29,312 nucleotides of DNA, taken from assembly GCA_036655975.1 (NCBI GenBank), contig JAVVPD010000020.1:1-29312 (forward strand), read 5' to 3'. The first letter of the stretch is position 1, and the number at the start of each line of letters is the position of its first letter. This DNA comes from CASQEL01 sp036655975. Its GTDB lineage: Bacteria; Desulfobacterota; Desulfovibrionia; Desulfovibrionales; Desulfovibrionaceae. A program made the translations under genes and the position numbers. Below the pieces are notes generated by a model, which was not told the DNA's origin, did no database searches, and saw nothing but the letters and a program-made list of their open reading frames with translations. Below, piece by piece: positions 1 to 6,933 of this stretch.

Positions 1-107
1 TCGGAAAACTCAAGAAAATGGGCTTTGCCCCCGTCTTTGGTGTAGAGCCAAAAATAGGGGAGAAAAACAAAAGAAGGATACAAGATGGTTGTCTTGTATC
101 CTTCTAA
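1..107 (+). CDS. Possible C-terminal end of a gene entering from the left
   Basis: Reading from base 3, one frame stays open to a TAA at 105-107 and gives about 34 residues with plausible composition (GKLKKMGFAPVFGVEPKIGE near its start). No family is recognisable. The last third runs through the terminator hairpin of the opposite-strand tRNA, so part of this reading may be fortuitous. A mobile-element end is an alternative, because the reverse strand contains GGCTCTACACCAAA, but no partner repeat was seen. Treat as uncertain. Confidence 0.2.
   Translation, partial: GKLKKMGFAPVFGVEPKIGEKNKRRIQDGCLVSF
61..104 (-). terminator. Intrinsic terminator of tRNA-Arg
   Basis: A perfect 13-bp inverted repeat (73-85 pairing with 92-104, loop 86-91) is followed, in the minus direction, by a T-rich run (complement of the A-rich bases 61-72). 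It lies 10 bp past the tRNA 3' end and matches a Rho-independent terminator. Confidence 0.8.
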
Positions 108-113
108 AATATT

Positions 114-190
114 TGGTGTGCCCAGCAGGAATCGAACCTGCGGCCTACAGCTTAGGAGGCTATCGCTCTATCCAACTGAGCTATGAGCAC
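114..190 (-). tRNA. tRNA-Arg(CCT)
   Basis: The reverse complement folds into a full cloverleaf of 77 nt including an encoded CCA. The acceptor stem is GTGCTCA with TGGGCAC, the D stem GCTC/GAGC, and the anticodon stem ATAGC/GCTGT with loop CTCCTAA. The T arm GCAGG-TTCGATT-CCTGC is canonical. Loop positions 34-36 read CCT, which decodes AGG arginine codons. It has its own terminator just downstream and a promoter just upstream, so it is a monocistronic tRNA gene. Confidence 0.95.
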
Positions 191-200
191 AAGAGGAATA

Positions 201-230
201 TTTGTAGATGGTCTTCACTGTAAGTGTCAA
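201..230 (-). promoter_or_regulatory. Sigma-70 type promoter of tRNA-Arg
   Basis: On the minus strand a consensus -35 TTGACA (complement of 225-230) is followed after 18 bp by TACAAA (complement of 201-206). The inferred start would be a few bases before the tRNA 5' end at 190, leaving a very short leader. Confidence 0.55.
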
Positions 231-240
231 GAAGATTGAT

Positions 241-266
241 AGCCAAAAAAATGTTATTTTTTGGCT
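241..266. other. AT-rich hairpin upstream of the S1 gene
   Basis: AGCCAAAAAA (241-250) and TTTTTTGGCT (257-266) form a perfect 10-bp stem with a 6-base loop. It sits between the divergent tRNA-Arg promoter and the S1-domain gene. It is terminator-like in both directions because of its own A and T runs, but no transcript clearly needs to end here. The rest of 191-477 is AT-rich leader; the 8-mer TCACACTT occurs twice in it, exactly 40 bp apart (285 and 325). Confidence 0.35.
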
Positions 267-363
267 GTTGAAGTAGGAAGTAATTCACACTTTAGAAAGT
301 AATATCTTTAAATAATAGATAATGTCACACTTATTTGTCATACAAAATATTGCTTTTGACGTC

Positions 364-392
364 TTGCTTCGCGGGGCAAGTCCATGTAGAAT
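364..392 (+). promoter_or_regulatory. Candidate promoter of the S1-domain gene
   Basis: TTGCTT (364-369) and TAGAAT (387-392) are separated by 17 bp and lie about 80 bp ahead of the ATG at 478. The -35 box is embedded in a small inverted repeat, CTTGC (363-367) with GCAAG (376-380). This is motif matching only. Confidence 0.35.
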
Positions 393-477
393 ATTTAGTC
401 GCGCGGAAGGATGGTAAATGATTGTTCTTTTTGTGCACGGCTACAAAGCAAAAAAATGATATTTTAAGGAGCCTTTC

Positions 478-1947
478 ATGACCCAACACAAGCCCGAAGC
501 CCCGCAGTCAGAAGAAAACATCGAAGACTTTGCCGCTCTTTTAGAAGCCCATGGCAAGTCATCAGAGCATCTGCACACAGGTCAACGCATCAGCGCCGTG
601 GTAATTGCACTGACCGCCGACAGCGTTTTTTTGGATGTGGGTATCAAGGTTGACGGGGTCATGGATCGTAAAGACATTCTGGATGCCAATGGCGAAACTG
701 CCGTTGCCGTGGGGGACAGCATCGATGCTTGGGTTGTCGGTGTGAGTGCCCATGAAATCAAGCTGTCTCGCTCCATGAGCGGCAGTGGCATTGCCGCGCT
801 GGAAGATGCACGTGATGCGGGTATTCCTGTAGATGGTCGCATTGTAGCTTCATGCAAAGGCGGATACACCGTCGAAGTTATGGGGAAAACAGCCTTTTGT
901 CCCGGTAGCCAGATTGACGGCGGCGGCAGCGACTCCGACGCCCTTGTGGGCACAACACAACAATTTGTGATTACCCGCATCGAAAACCACGGACGTAATA
1001 TCGTGGTATCACGTCGGGCTCTGCTTGCCAAAGAACGTCAGGAAAACCTCGATACCCTCCTGAAAAATCTTAAGGAAGGGGACACCGTTGAAGGGAAAAT
1101 AACCCGCTTGGCGACCTTTGGTGCCTTCTTAGAAATTGCCCCCGCCGTGGAGGGTATGATTCACATTTCCGAACTTTCTTGGTCACGCGTATCCAATGCT
1201 GACGAAGCCGTCAGCCCTGGCGATTGTGTCCGGGCCAAAGTGCTTTCCATTACCCAGGACGAAAAAGGCAATACTCGCATTTCTCTTTCCCGCAAAAAAG
1301 CCGAAGGCGACCCTTGGCTCAGTGCGGAAGGCCGCTTAACCCCTGGGCAGGTGGTGCCGGGCCGTGTTATGCGTCTCGCTCCCTTTGGGGCTTTTGTTGA
1401 AGTGCTGCCTGGGGTGGAAGGTCTTGTCCATCTGTCCGAAATGTCTTGGACCAAACGCATCAATAAAGCCGAAGAAGCCGTCACGGTGGGCGAAACCGTT
1501 TCTGTAAAAGTAAAAGATTTTTCTGTTGAACGCCGCCGTCTGTCCCTAAGCCTGCGCGATGCCGAAGGCGATCCGTGGTCTGAAGTTGCCGAACGCTTCC
1601 CCCTAGGTACCATAATCACCGGCACCGTAGAAAGCCGCGCCCAATTTGGTCTGTTTGTCAATCTCATGCCCGGTGTTACGGGACTACTGCCCAATGCCGT
1701 CACAAAAAACAGCCCTCTGCAAGGTCAATTAGCCAAATTGAACAAAGGCGACAGCGTCACTTTGATTGTTCAAGCTGTGGATATTGCCAGCAAGCGTATC
1801 AGCCTTGCCCCCGAAGGCAGCGAACCCTTGGAAGATACTTCGTGGAAAAACCACCCTGCCGCTGCCGCCAACAATAGTGCTCCCGCCGCATCCAGTTTTG
1901 GCAACCTTGGGCAGGCGCTACAAGCTGCCCTTCAGAAAAAATTGTAA
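478..1947 (+). CDS. S1-domain RNA-binding protein (ribosomal protein S1-like)
   Basis: The 489-residue protein has five S1 (OB-fold) repeats at about residues 33-98, 116-180, 200-272, 288-360 and 374-444. Repeats 3 and 4 are the best conserved, with FGAFLEI/FGAFVEV followed by G(M/L)(I/V)H(I/L)SE(L/M)SW. The other repeats are more diverged. It is shorter than a six-domain RpsA, so it is more likely a second S1-like protein that binds single-stranded RNA (mRNA, in translation or RNA turnover) than the main ribosomal S1. The start is fixed by AAGGAG at 466-471, six bases before ATG. The C-terminus is Ala/Ser-rich and ends in a basic tail. The DsrE-like gene follows after 17 bp and is probably co-transcribed. 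Confidence 0.85.
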   Translation: MTQHKPEAPQSEENIEDFAALLEAHGKSSEHLHTGQRISAVVIALTADSVFLDVGIKVDGVMDRKDILDANGETAVAVGDSIDAWVVGVSAHEIKLSRSMSGSGIAALEDARDAGIPVDGRIVASCKGGYTVEVMGKTAFCPGSQIDGGGSDSDALVGTTQQFVITRIENHGRNIVVSRRALLAKERQENLDTLLKNLKEGDTVEGKITRLATFGAFLEIAPAVEGMIHISELSWSRVSNADEAVSPGDCVRAKVLSITQDEKGNTRISLSRKKAEGDPWLSAEGRLTPGQVVPGRVMRLAPFGAFVEVLPGVEGLVHLSEMSWTKRINKAEEAVTVGETVSVKVKDFSVERRRLSLSLRDAEGDPWSEVAERFPLGTIITGTVESRAQFGLFVNLMPGVTGLLPNAVTKNSPLQGQLAKLNKGDSVTLIVQAVDIASKRISLAPEGSEPLEDTSWKNHPAAAANNSAPAASSFGNLGQALQAALQKKL

Positions 1948-1964
1948 TCCCCGCAAGGTACACC

Positions 1965-2312
1965 ATGAACTATAATCTTCTGATGCACGTAGACCTCGAC
2001 GAGCCTAAACGCATACATATTCTTGTTGACAACATCACCAATTATCTTGTGGCCCTGCCTGACCAAGATGTTCAGGTAGCCGTTGTTGCCAACGGTCCCG
2101 CCGTCAAGTTTTTCACGAAGGAAAACTGCCCCGTGGTCGAAGCCCTTGAAAAACTTGCGACTCAAAAAGTTTCCTTCCGCATTTGTGCCAATGCTCTTCG
2201 CAAATTTCAGATCACCCCAGAGCAACTGCTGCCCCAGTGCACCATTGTTCCCGCCGGAATTTTGGAAATAGTTCGCCTGCAACGCGAAAATTTTGCCTAT
2301 ATTAAACCATAA
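1965..2312 (+). CDS. DsrE-like family protein
   Basis: This 115-residue protein has the layout of small DsrE/DsrF-like proteins: an N-terminal beta strand (NYNLLMHVD), a helix, a strand with VQVAVVANGPAVKFF, and a conserved-looking cysteine in FRICANALRKF (residue 74). The C-terminus runs VPAGILEIVRLQ, also usual for the family. In characterised members this cysteine carries a persulfide in sulfur transfer. Whether this copy does so is inference; many such proteins in sulfate reducers have no assigned role. It starts 17 bp after the S1-domain gene (weak SD AAGG at 1955) and ends before a strong terminator, so the two probably form one unit. Confidence 0.75.
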   Translation: MNYNLLMHVDLDEPKRIHILVDNITNYLVALPDQDVQVAVVANGPAVKFFTKENCPVVEALEKLATQKVSFRICANALRKFQITPEQLLPQCTIVPAGILEIVRLQRENFAYIKP

Positions 2313-2371
2313 ATGCAGCATAGGGGGGAGGGTTTAGGCCTTTTCCCCATGCCCCAAAAAATATTTTGCCG

Positions 2372-2425
2372 TAATCGAGGCTTTATCCCTATGACGCATA
2401 TGAGGGGATAAGCCTCGATTATTTT
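2372..2425. terminator. Bidirectional intrinsic terminator
   Basis: TAATCGAGGCTT near 2372 pairs with AAGCCTCGATTA near 2410-2421; the stem continues through ATCCC/GGGAT with one bulged T. It is followed by TTTT on the plus strand, and A-rich bases at 2356-2362 give a T-rich tail on the minus strand. It lies between the convergent DsrE-like and DUF4037 genes and can serve both. Confidence 0.8.
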
Positions 2426-2455
2426 AACATAAGTGTAGCGGCCACCCCAAAATAG

Positions 2456-3400
2456 TTATTCCAACATCACAGGTATGTTACGTAATTCAGGGTTTTCTAT
2501 TGTTTGCTGGACACGGGGGCCATGATCCAAAAGCCAATCGCCTGAGGCGTCTGAAAGGCCCTGTACGCGCAGCTCCCCAGCAACAGCGGCGCAAAGAATT
2601 TCAATGGCATGGTCGGCGTGAGTATACACATCGTGGGCCCAAGTAAGTGCGCTGAGTTGTTGCAGTGTTTCGTGGCACAGGGCACCAAGAACGGGCAAAT
2701 CGATAACGCCACGGTGGGCCCATTTATAAAAGGGCATATATTTTTTATTGAGCAAATAGACCATGGACAAGGCCTGTTCGGCAAAACGGGCGGCGGACAA
2801 CAAGGCGGGCACAGCTTCACAACGTTTGAGGGAGCGAAGAACATTATATTGCCCAGCTTGGGCCATTCCCATACAGCGGGCGGCAATTTTTTTGCGGCGC
2901 AGATCTTCTGGGTAGAAGTGCAAGAGCCCTTGGCGTAGAGTGCTGAACAGACCAAGGGTATCATGAAAAACTTCACCATTGGTGGCAACGGCAAGAAAAT
3001 GTTCAGGAATAAGACGCCATTCCCGCCAGTGTTCGGGCAGACGAGGCAAGCGAGTAAAGCGGGCATAAAAATCTTCAATACTCTGAGGGCCAACACGCCC
3101 CATCCGCTGTTCGGGGCGCATACGGGTGGGCCAGCCTTGAAAAGTGGCAGGAAGTTTGCATAAAACATTTTCAAGCTGCGCCAGATGATCCGCAAGAAGG
3201 GCCGAGGGTAACCACACACAAAAGGCGGGGCCCCAATCGTGATCCCGCGACACAGTATCGTCAAAGCCATAGCACTCGGAACCCTCACCCACCAGACCAA
3301 AAGCCGCAACGGCAAAAAGGTCGGGGGCGTATTCGGCAAACAGGGGCTGGGCACAGTGTTGATAAAATTCTTTGGCTAATGGTAGACCGTGTAGGGTCAT
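2456..3400 (-). CDS. DUF4037 domain protein (nucleotidyltransferase-like)
   Basis: The 314-residue cytosolic protein matches the DUF4037 pattern. An early G-E-G-S-E-C-Y-G-F-DD segment (about 37-48) is followed by SRDHDWGPAFCVWLP (about 51-65), which resembles the G-S and D-x-D metal-binding region of nucleotidyltransferase-fold proteins. No substrate is known to me. The ATG at 3400 is supported by an AAGGA ribosome site in the 42-bp region shared with the divergent DUF4125 gene. As I recall, DUF4037 and DUF4125 genes are often neighbours, so a joint function is likely. It ends at a bidirectional terminator. Confidence 0.8.
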   Translation of the reverse strand: MTLHGLPLAKEFYQHCAQPLFAEYAPDLFAVAAFGLVGEGSECYGFDDTVSRDHDWGPAFCVWLPSALLADHLAQLENVLCKLPATFQGWPTRMRPEQRMGRVGPQSIEDFYARFTRLPRLPEHWREWRLIPEHFLAVATNGEVFHDTLGLFSTLRQGLLHFYPEDLRRKKIAARCMGMAQAGQYNVLRSLKRCEAVPALLSAARFAEQALSMVYLLNKKYMPFYKWAHRGVIDLPVLGALCHETLQQLSALTWAHDVYTHADHAIEILCAAVAGELRVQGLSDASGDWLLDHGPRVQQTIENPELRNIPVMLE

Positions 3401-3401
3401 G

Positions 3402-3419
3402 ATAACATATCCTTGTTAT
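3402..3419. promoter_or_regulatory. Inverted repeat between divergent DUF4037 and DUF4125 genes
   Basis: ATAACA (3402-3407) and TGTTAT (3414-3419) form a perfect 6-bp inverted repeat with a 6-bp spacer. The spacer and its edge contain the ribosome-binding site of the minus-strand gene. It could be an operator for both genes or a hairpin masking that site. Confidence 0.35.
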
Positions 3420-3442
3420 GTGTATATTCAGGAGAAAACCGT

Positions 3443-4021
3443 ATGGACACCCAAAGCGCCACCCGAGACGCCTTGCTAGATGCGATCATCGAAATGGAAT
3501 TAGTCATGTTTGTGGCAACCCCCAACGAGGGTGGCCCGGCTTCGTGCCAACAAAAACCCGAGGCATTTCGCATGATGCGCTGGATGGCGCACTGTATCCA
3601 TGATGAAGCAACCCTCTTATCGTATTATAATGATTTGCAGGCCGCCCAGATAAATGAACGCAACCTCATGGTTGAAAAATATGCCCGTATGGATAACCGC
3701 ATTCCCCCTGTTTCCACAAGTCCTCTCGTAGACCATATCGCCGAGGCGGAAAGCTCATGGCTAGAAGCTGCGGTGAACTTGTACCCTCATGCGCTGAAAG
3801 GAAACGGCAAACAAGTGTTCAAACACTATATTTCGTGTGAATTGGAAACCCTGTCTGACGAAACGCTGGAGCACTATGCCAACGAAGTGAACATTGCACT
3901 GCAGAACAATAAAAATCTGGTGATAGATCGCCACGATATGCTGTGCAAACGCTTAGGGTATGAATCACTGGCAGCCCGCGAAGCACAGCTTGCGGCGCAG
4001 ACACAGGGTGAAAGCGCGTAG
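3443..4021 (+). CDS. DUF4125 family protein
   Basis: The predicted 192-residue soluble, mostly helical protein resembles the DUF4125 family. It has an N-terminal helix with IIEMELVMFVATPNEGGPASCQ, a conserved segment FRMMRWMAHC, and the helix NLMVEKYARMD. The start at 3443 is chosen because AGGAG (3430-3434) sits 8 bases upstream; an upstream in-frame start at 3413 lacks such a site and lies inside the intergenic inverted repeat. The gene is divergent from the DUF4037 gene, which fits the co-occurrence I recall for these families. Biochemical function is unknown. A 14-bp hairpin follows the stop. Confidence 0.75.
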   Translation: MDTQSATRDALLDAIIEMELVMFVATPNEGGPASCQQKPEAFRMMRWMAHCIHDEATLLSYYNDLQAAQINERNLMVEKYARMDNRIPPVSTSPLVDHIAEAESSWLEAAVNLYPHALKGNGKQVFKHYISCELETLSDETLEHYANEVNIALQNNKNLVIDRHDMLCKRLGYESLAAREAQLAAQTQGESA

Positions 4022-4080
4022 ATATTGTTGTATTTTCGCACTTATATCTTGCCCCAAGGTACCAAATAGCAACATACTCT

Positions 4081-4117
4081 AGGCCAACTTGTTTCATTAA
4101 AAACAAGTTGGCCTTTC
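4081..4117 (+). terminator. Intrinsic terminator after the DUF4125 gene
   Basis: Perfect 14-bp stem, 4081-4094 with 4101-4114, loop CATTAA, then only TTTCC. The tail is short, so termination may be partial, but the stem is very strong and separates the DUF4125 gene from isl control sequences. Confidence 0.6.
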
Positions 4118-4151
4118 CGTCGTGTACTTTTCTGCACAGAACCACAGCAGA

Positions 4152-4163
4152 TGCAGTTTTGCA
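4152..4163 (+). promoter_or_regulatory. Candidate upstream activator site 1
   Basis: TGCAGTTTTGCA is a TGCA-N4-TGCA element, identical to site 2 at 10 of 12 positions. Its centre lies about 170 bp ahead of the inferred sigma-54 transcription start, in the usual range for enhancer-binding proteins. Confidence 0.45.
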
Positions 4164-4210
4164 CACATCATCACATATACTATATAATCAGCATATTAGA
4201 AATTTAACTG

Positions 4211-4222
4211 TGCAAGTTTGCA
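4211..4222 (+). promoter_or_regulatory. Candidate upstream activator site 2
   Basis: TGCAAGTTTGCA is a TGCAA-GT-TTGCA inverted repeat with its centre about 110 bp ahead of the inferred start and 59 bp from site 1. It is the better palindrome of the two and a likely target of the Fis-type helix-turn-helix of the activator encoded at 7952-9328. Confidence 0.5.
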
Positions 4223-4300
4223 ACAAATACGCATTCTAAACGTCGTACTCTTCATACAGATTTTTCAGAATACACTTGCTATTATATACTGTTATAAGAA

Positions 4301-4316
4301 TGGCACGCTTGATGCT
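4301..4316 (+). promoter_or_regulatory. Sigma-54 promoter of islA
   Basis: TGGCACGCTTGATGCT matches the -24/-12 pattern (TGGCAC-N5-[A/T]TGCW) with GG and GC at the correct 10-base separation. The expected start is near 4327. A sigma-54 activator gene lies two genes downstream, which supports function. Confidence 0.75.
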
Positions 4317-4394
4317 ACTAGTAAAGTACCAGTTTGCAATAAATGTTACAAACAATCGTACATACACAGCGACTACTACTGTAAGGAGAATTTC

Positions 4395-6868
4395 ATGAGC
4401 ATGTGCCCCCCCTGCTGCCTGTCCCCTCAGGAAGAACGCGTCCAATCCAAACAAGAAAACCGCAAAGGCCGTGAACGCCTCTATAAAATTCTAGACCGCG
4501 TCCTGTTCCAGACCCCCATTATTGACGTGGAACGCGCCCGCTATTTTACCGAATCCATGAAGCAGACCGAAGGGCAATTGCTGACCTTGCGTTGGGCCAA
4601 AGCGCTGAAATATGTTGCTGAAAAAATGACCGTATACATCACCCCCGACCAACTCTTGGCTGGACGTGCGGGGCAATTGGGCCGTTACGGCATCCTGTAC
4701 CCTGAAATCGACGGCGACTTCTACGCCGTGGTCATGAAAGACCTGCCTAATCGTGAAAAAAGCCCCTTTACCATTTCCGATGCGGACATTGATATTATCC
4801 TGACCGAAATCGCGCCCTATTGGGAAGGCAAGACCTATCATGAGCATTTAAATAAAGCCCTGCCCGAAGAATTACGCGGTGTCACGTATGATGATGCCGA
4901 TGGTCTAAAGTCAAAATTTGTGGTCAGCGAAACCTCTTCCTACCGTTCCGCCCTGCAATGGGTACCTGACTATGAAAAAGTGCTGAAACGCGGTTTTATT
5001 GATATTCAGAACGAAGCCAAAGCCCGCTTAGAAGCTCTGGACGCTGACAGCCCCATTGATTTGTGGGACAAGAAACCTTTTTTAGAAGCCATGATTATTG
5101 TGTGCGACGCCATCATGATTTGGTCCAAACGGCATGCAGCTTTGGCCCGCGAATTGGCAGCCCAAGAATCTGACCCCAAGCGCAAGCAAGAATTGCTACA
5201 AATGGCTGATATTTGTGAATATGTCCCCGCATACCCCGCCCGTAACTTCCGCGAAGCCATGCAAAGCCAATGGTTTGTACAGATGTTCTCGCGCCTCGAA
5301 CAAAAGGCCAGCGCCATTATTTCCAACGGTCGCATGGATCAATATCTCTTCCCCTATTATCAGCAAGATCTTGCCAACGGCACCATTACCAAAGCCGAAG
5401 CCAAAGAATTGCTCGAATGTATGTGGGTAGACATGGCCCAATTTATCGATCTGTACATCAATCCCACGGGAAACGAATTTAACGAAGGCTATGCACACTG
5501 GGAAGCCGTGACTATCGGCGGGCAAAGCCCCGACGGTCATGACGCCACCAATGACTTGTCCTATCTTTTCCTTGAATCCAAACGTGAGTTCCCCCTCAAC
5601 TACCCTGACCTTGCCACCCGTATACACAGTCGCACTCCTGAACGCTTCATGCACGAAATCGCCTTGACGATTAAAGACGGTTCTGGTTTTCCCAAACTGA
5701 TCAACGATGAAGAAATTGTGCCCCTGTATGCCATCAAGGGCGCCCCTTTGAACGAAGCACTCGACTACGCCGTTTCTGGTTGCACTGAAGCCCGTATGCC
5801 CAACCGCGATACCTATACCTCCGGCTGCGTGTACATCAACTTTGCTACCGCTCTGGAAATGCTCATTTACAACGGCCGGATGCTGAAATACGGCGACCAG
5901 TGCATTGGCCTTGAAACCGGTGATGCCACCGCCTTCCAAACTTGGGACGATTTTTATGCTGCCTATCAGAAGCAGCACATGAATCTGCTGAAGAAAGCTT
6001 TCCAGCAACAATATGTGGTAGACTGTTTGCGTCCCCTACACTTTGCCTCGCCCCTGTCGTCGGTACTGCACAATCTGTNNNNNNNNNNAAAGACCTGCAA
6101 TCGCCCAAGATTGAAGGCGGCCTTGACTTCTCCTACTTTGAATTTCTCGGCTACGGTACCGTGGTAGACTCACTGGCGGCCATTAAAAAGCTGGTGTTTG
6201 AAGACAAAAAGCTGACCATGAACGAGCTGATCACCGCCATGAAAGCCAATTTTGCAGGCTATGAACCCATCCGCGAAATGATGCGTAACGCCCCCTGTTA
6301 CTGCAATAATGATCCTTATGCGGATAGTATTGCCCAAGAAATTGACCGCATCACCCAAGTATACGCCGAAAAATACTCTGCAGAACGCGGCATCCATTAC
6401 GACGTGCGCTATGTGCCCATTACCTCACATGTGCCCTTCGGTAAGGTTGTTTCTGCAACCCCCAATGGTCGCAAGGCGTGGACAGCGCTGTCGGACGGTT
6501 CTTCCGCCTCTCACGGCGCAGACAAAAACGGCCCCACCGCCGTGCTGCTGTCCAACTACAACACCAAGAACTATGGCATGAAAAATCGTGCTTCACGCCT
6601 CCTCAACATCAAGCTTTCGCCCAAGTGCGTTGCTGGTGATGAAGGCACGGAAAAAATTATGCACATCATCCGCACATGGTGCGACTTGAAATTGTGGCAT
6701 CTGCAATTCAACATCGTGAATCGCCAAACCTTGGTGGCCGCGCAAAAAGAACCGGATAATTACCGCAGTTTACTGGTACGCATTGCCGGATACAGCGCCT
6801 ATTTCTGCGACCTGTCCCGCGACCTGCAAAATGATATCATTGACCGTACAGAACACGCACAGTTCTAG
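4395..6868 (+). CDS. islA: Isethionate sulfite-lyase (glycyl radical enzyme), interrupted by a sequence gap
   Basis: This glycyl radical enzyme cleaves the C-S bond of isethionate to acetaldehyde and sulfite, feeding sulfite to dissimilatory reduction. ATG 4395 follows AAGGAG by 6 bases. The thiyl-radical motif SGCTEAR gives C463 and E465; the C-terminal radical motif is RIAGYSAYF. Recalled active-site residues of Bilophila IslA (R189, Q193, W374, C468, E470) all fall five residues earlier here, at R184, Q188, W369, C463 and E465. If five residues are missing at the N gap, R678 and G805 also fit, as R673 and G800, and total length becomes 825 against a recalled 830. The two halves are out of frame across the 10 Ns, which I read as a placeholder, not a mutation. 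The N-terminus is Cys-rich (CPPCC). A different sulfonate or diol substrate is possible but less likely. Confidence 0.85.
6079..6088. other. Scaffold gap (10 N) inside islA
   Basis: Ten Ns separate reading frames that differ by one base. An intact gene needs a gap of 2 modulo 3. Aligning active-site residues on both sides with recalled IslA numbering suggests 14 missing bases (five codons, the first begun by T at 6078). Confidence 0.9.
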
Positions 6869-6885
6869 ACGGTTTTTTGTAACAC

Positions 6886-6912
6886 GCTCCTCCCGCCTTG
6901 CGCGGGAGGAGC
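6886..6912 (+). other. GC-rich intercistronic hairpin between islA and islB
   Basis: GCTCCTCCCGC (6886-6896) pairs perfectly with GCGGGAGGAGC (6902-6912) across a 5-base loop. No T-run follows, so it is more likely an mRNA-stabilising or processing element, or a partial attenuator, than a full terminator. It would favour abundant enzyme over its activase. Confidence 0.65.
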
Positions 6913-6933
6913 CCTAGAATAAGGAAAAGAACT

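Larger units (their letters stand above)
4022..4394 (+). promoter_or_regulatory. Control region of the isl module (373 bp without a gene)
   Basis: In order it holds the terminator of the DUF4125 gene (4081-4114), two palindromic upstream sites (4152-4163 and 4211-4222), an AT-rich stretch that could bend or bind IHF, a sigma-54 promoter (4301-4316), and an inferred 68-nt leader ending in a strong ribosome site (4383-4388). An open frame runs from 4218 into islA, but its extra 59 residues are Cys/Tyr-rich, unlike the enzyme family, and overlap the promoter. I therefore treat this stretch as non-coding. Confidence 0.7.

Noticed and set aside
34..60. Insertion sequence terminal repeat (GGCTCTACACCAAA on the minus strand)
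   Set aside because: No matching inverted partner or transposase in the window; a coding C-terminus is equally plausible.
582..1031. Long antisense ORF inside the S1-domain gene, and similar antisense ORFs in fliF, fliG, nadB and ftsY
   Set aside because: Their composition reflects the complementary coding strand (Ser/Arg/Thr-rich), there is no family resemblance, and the sense genes are certain.
4218..4394. Upstream 59-residue extension of the islA frame
   Set aside because: It overlaps the sigma-54 promoter and one palindrome, is Cys/Tyr-rich unlike the family, and an excellent ribosome site stands just before ATG 4395.
6079..6088. Genuine frameshift or split glycyl radical enzyme
   Set aside because: The frame change coincides exactly with the 10-N gap, and a 14-nt gap restores frame, length and active-site spacing.
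5942..6868. Independent 308-residue ORF covering the 3' half of islA
   Set aside because: It is the same gene after the N gap; its first part is out-of-frame islA sequence, so it has no real start of its own.
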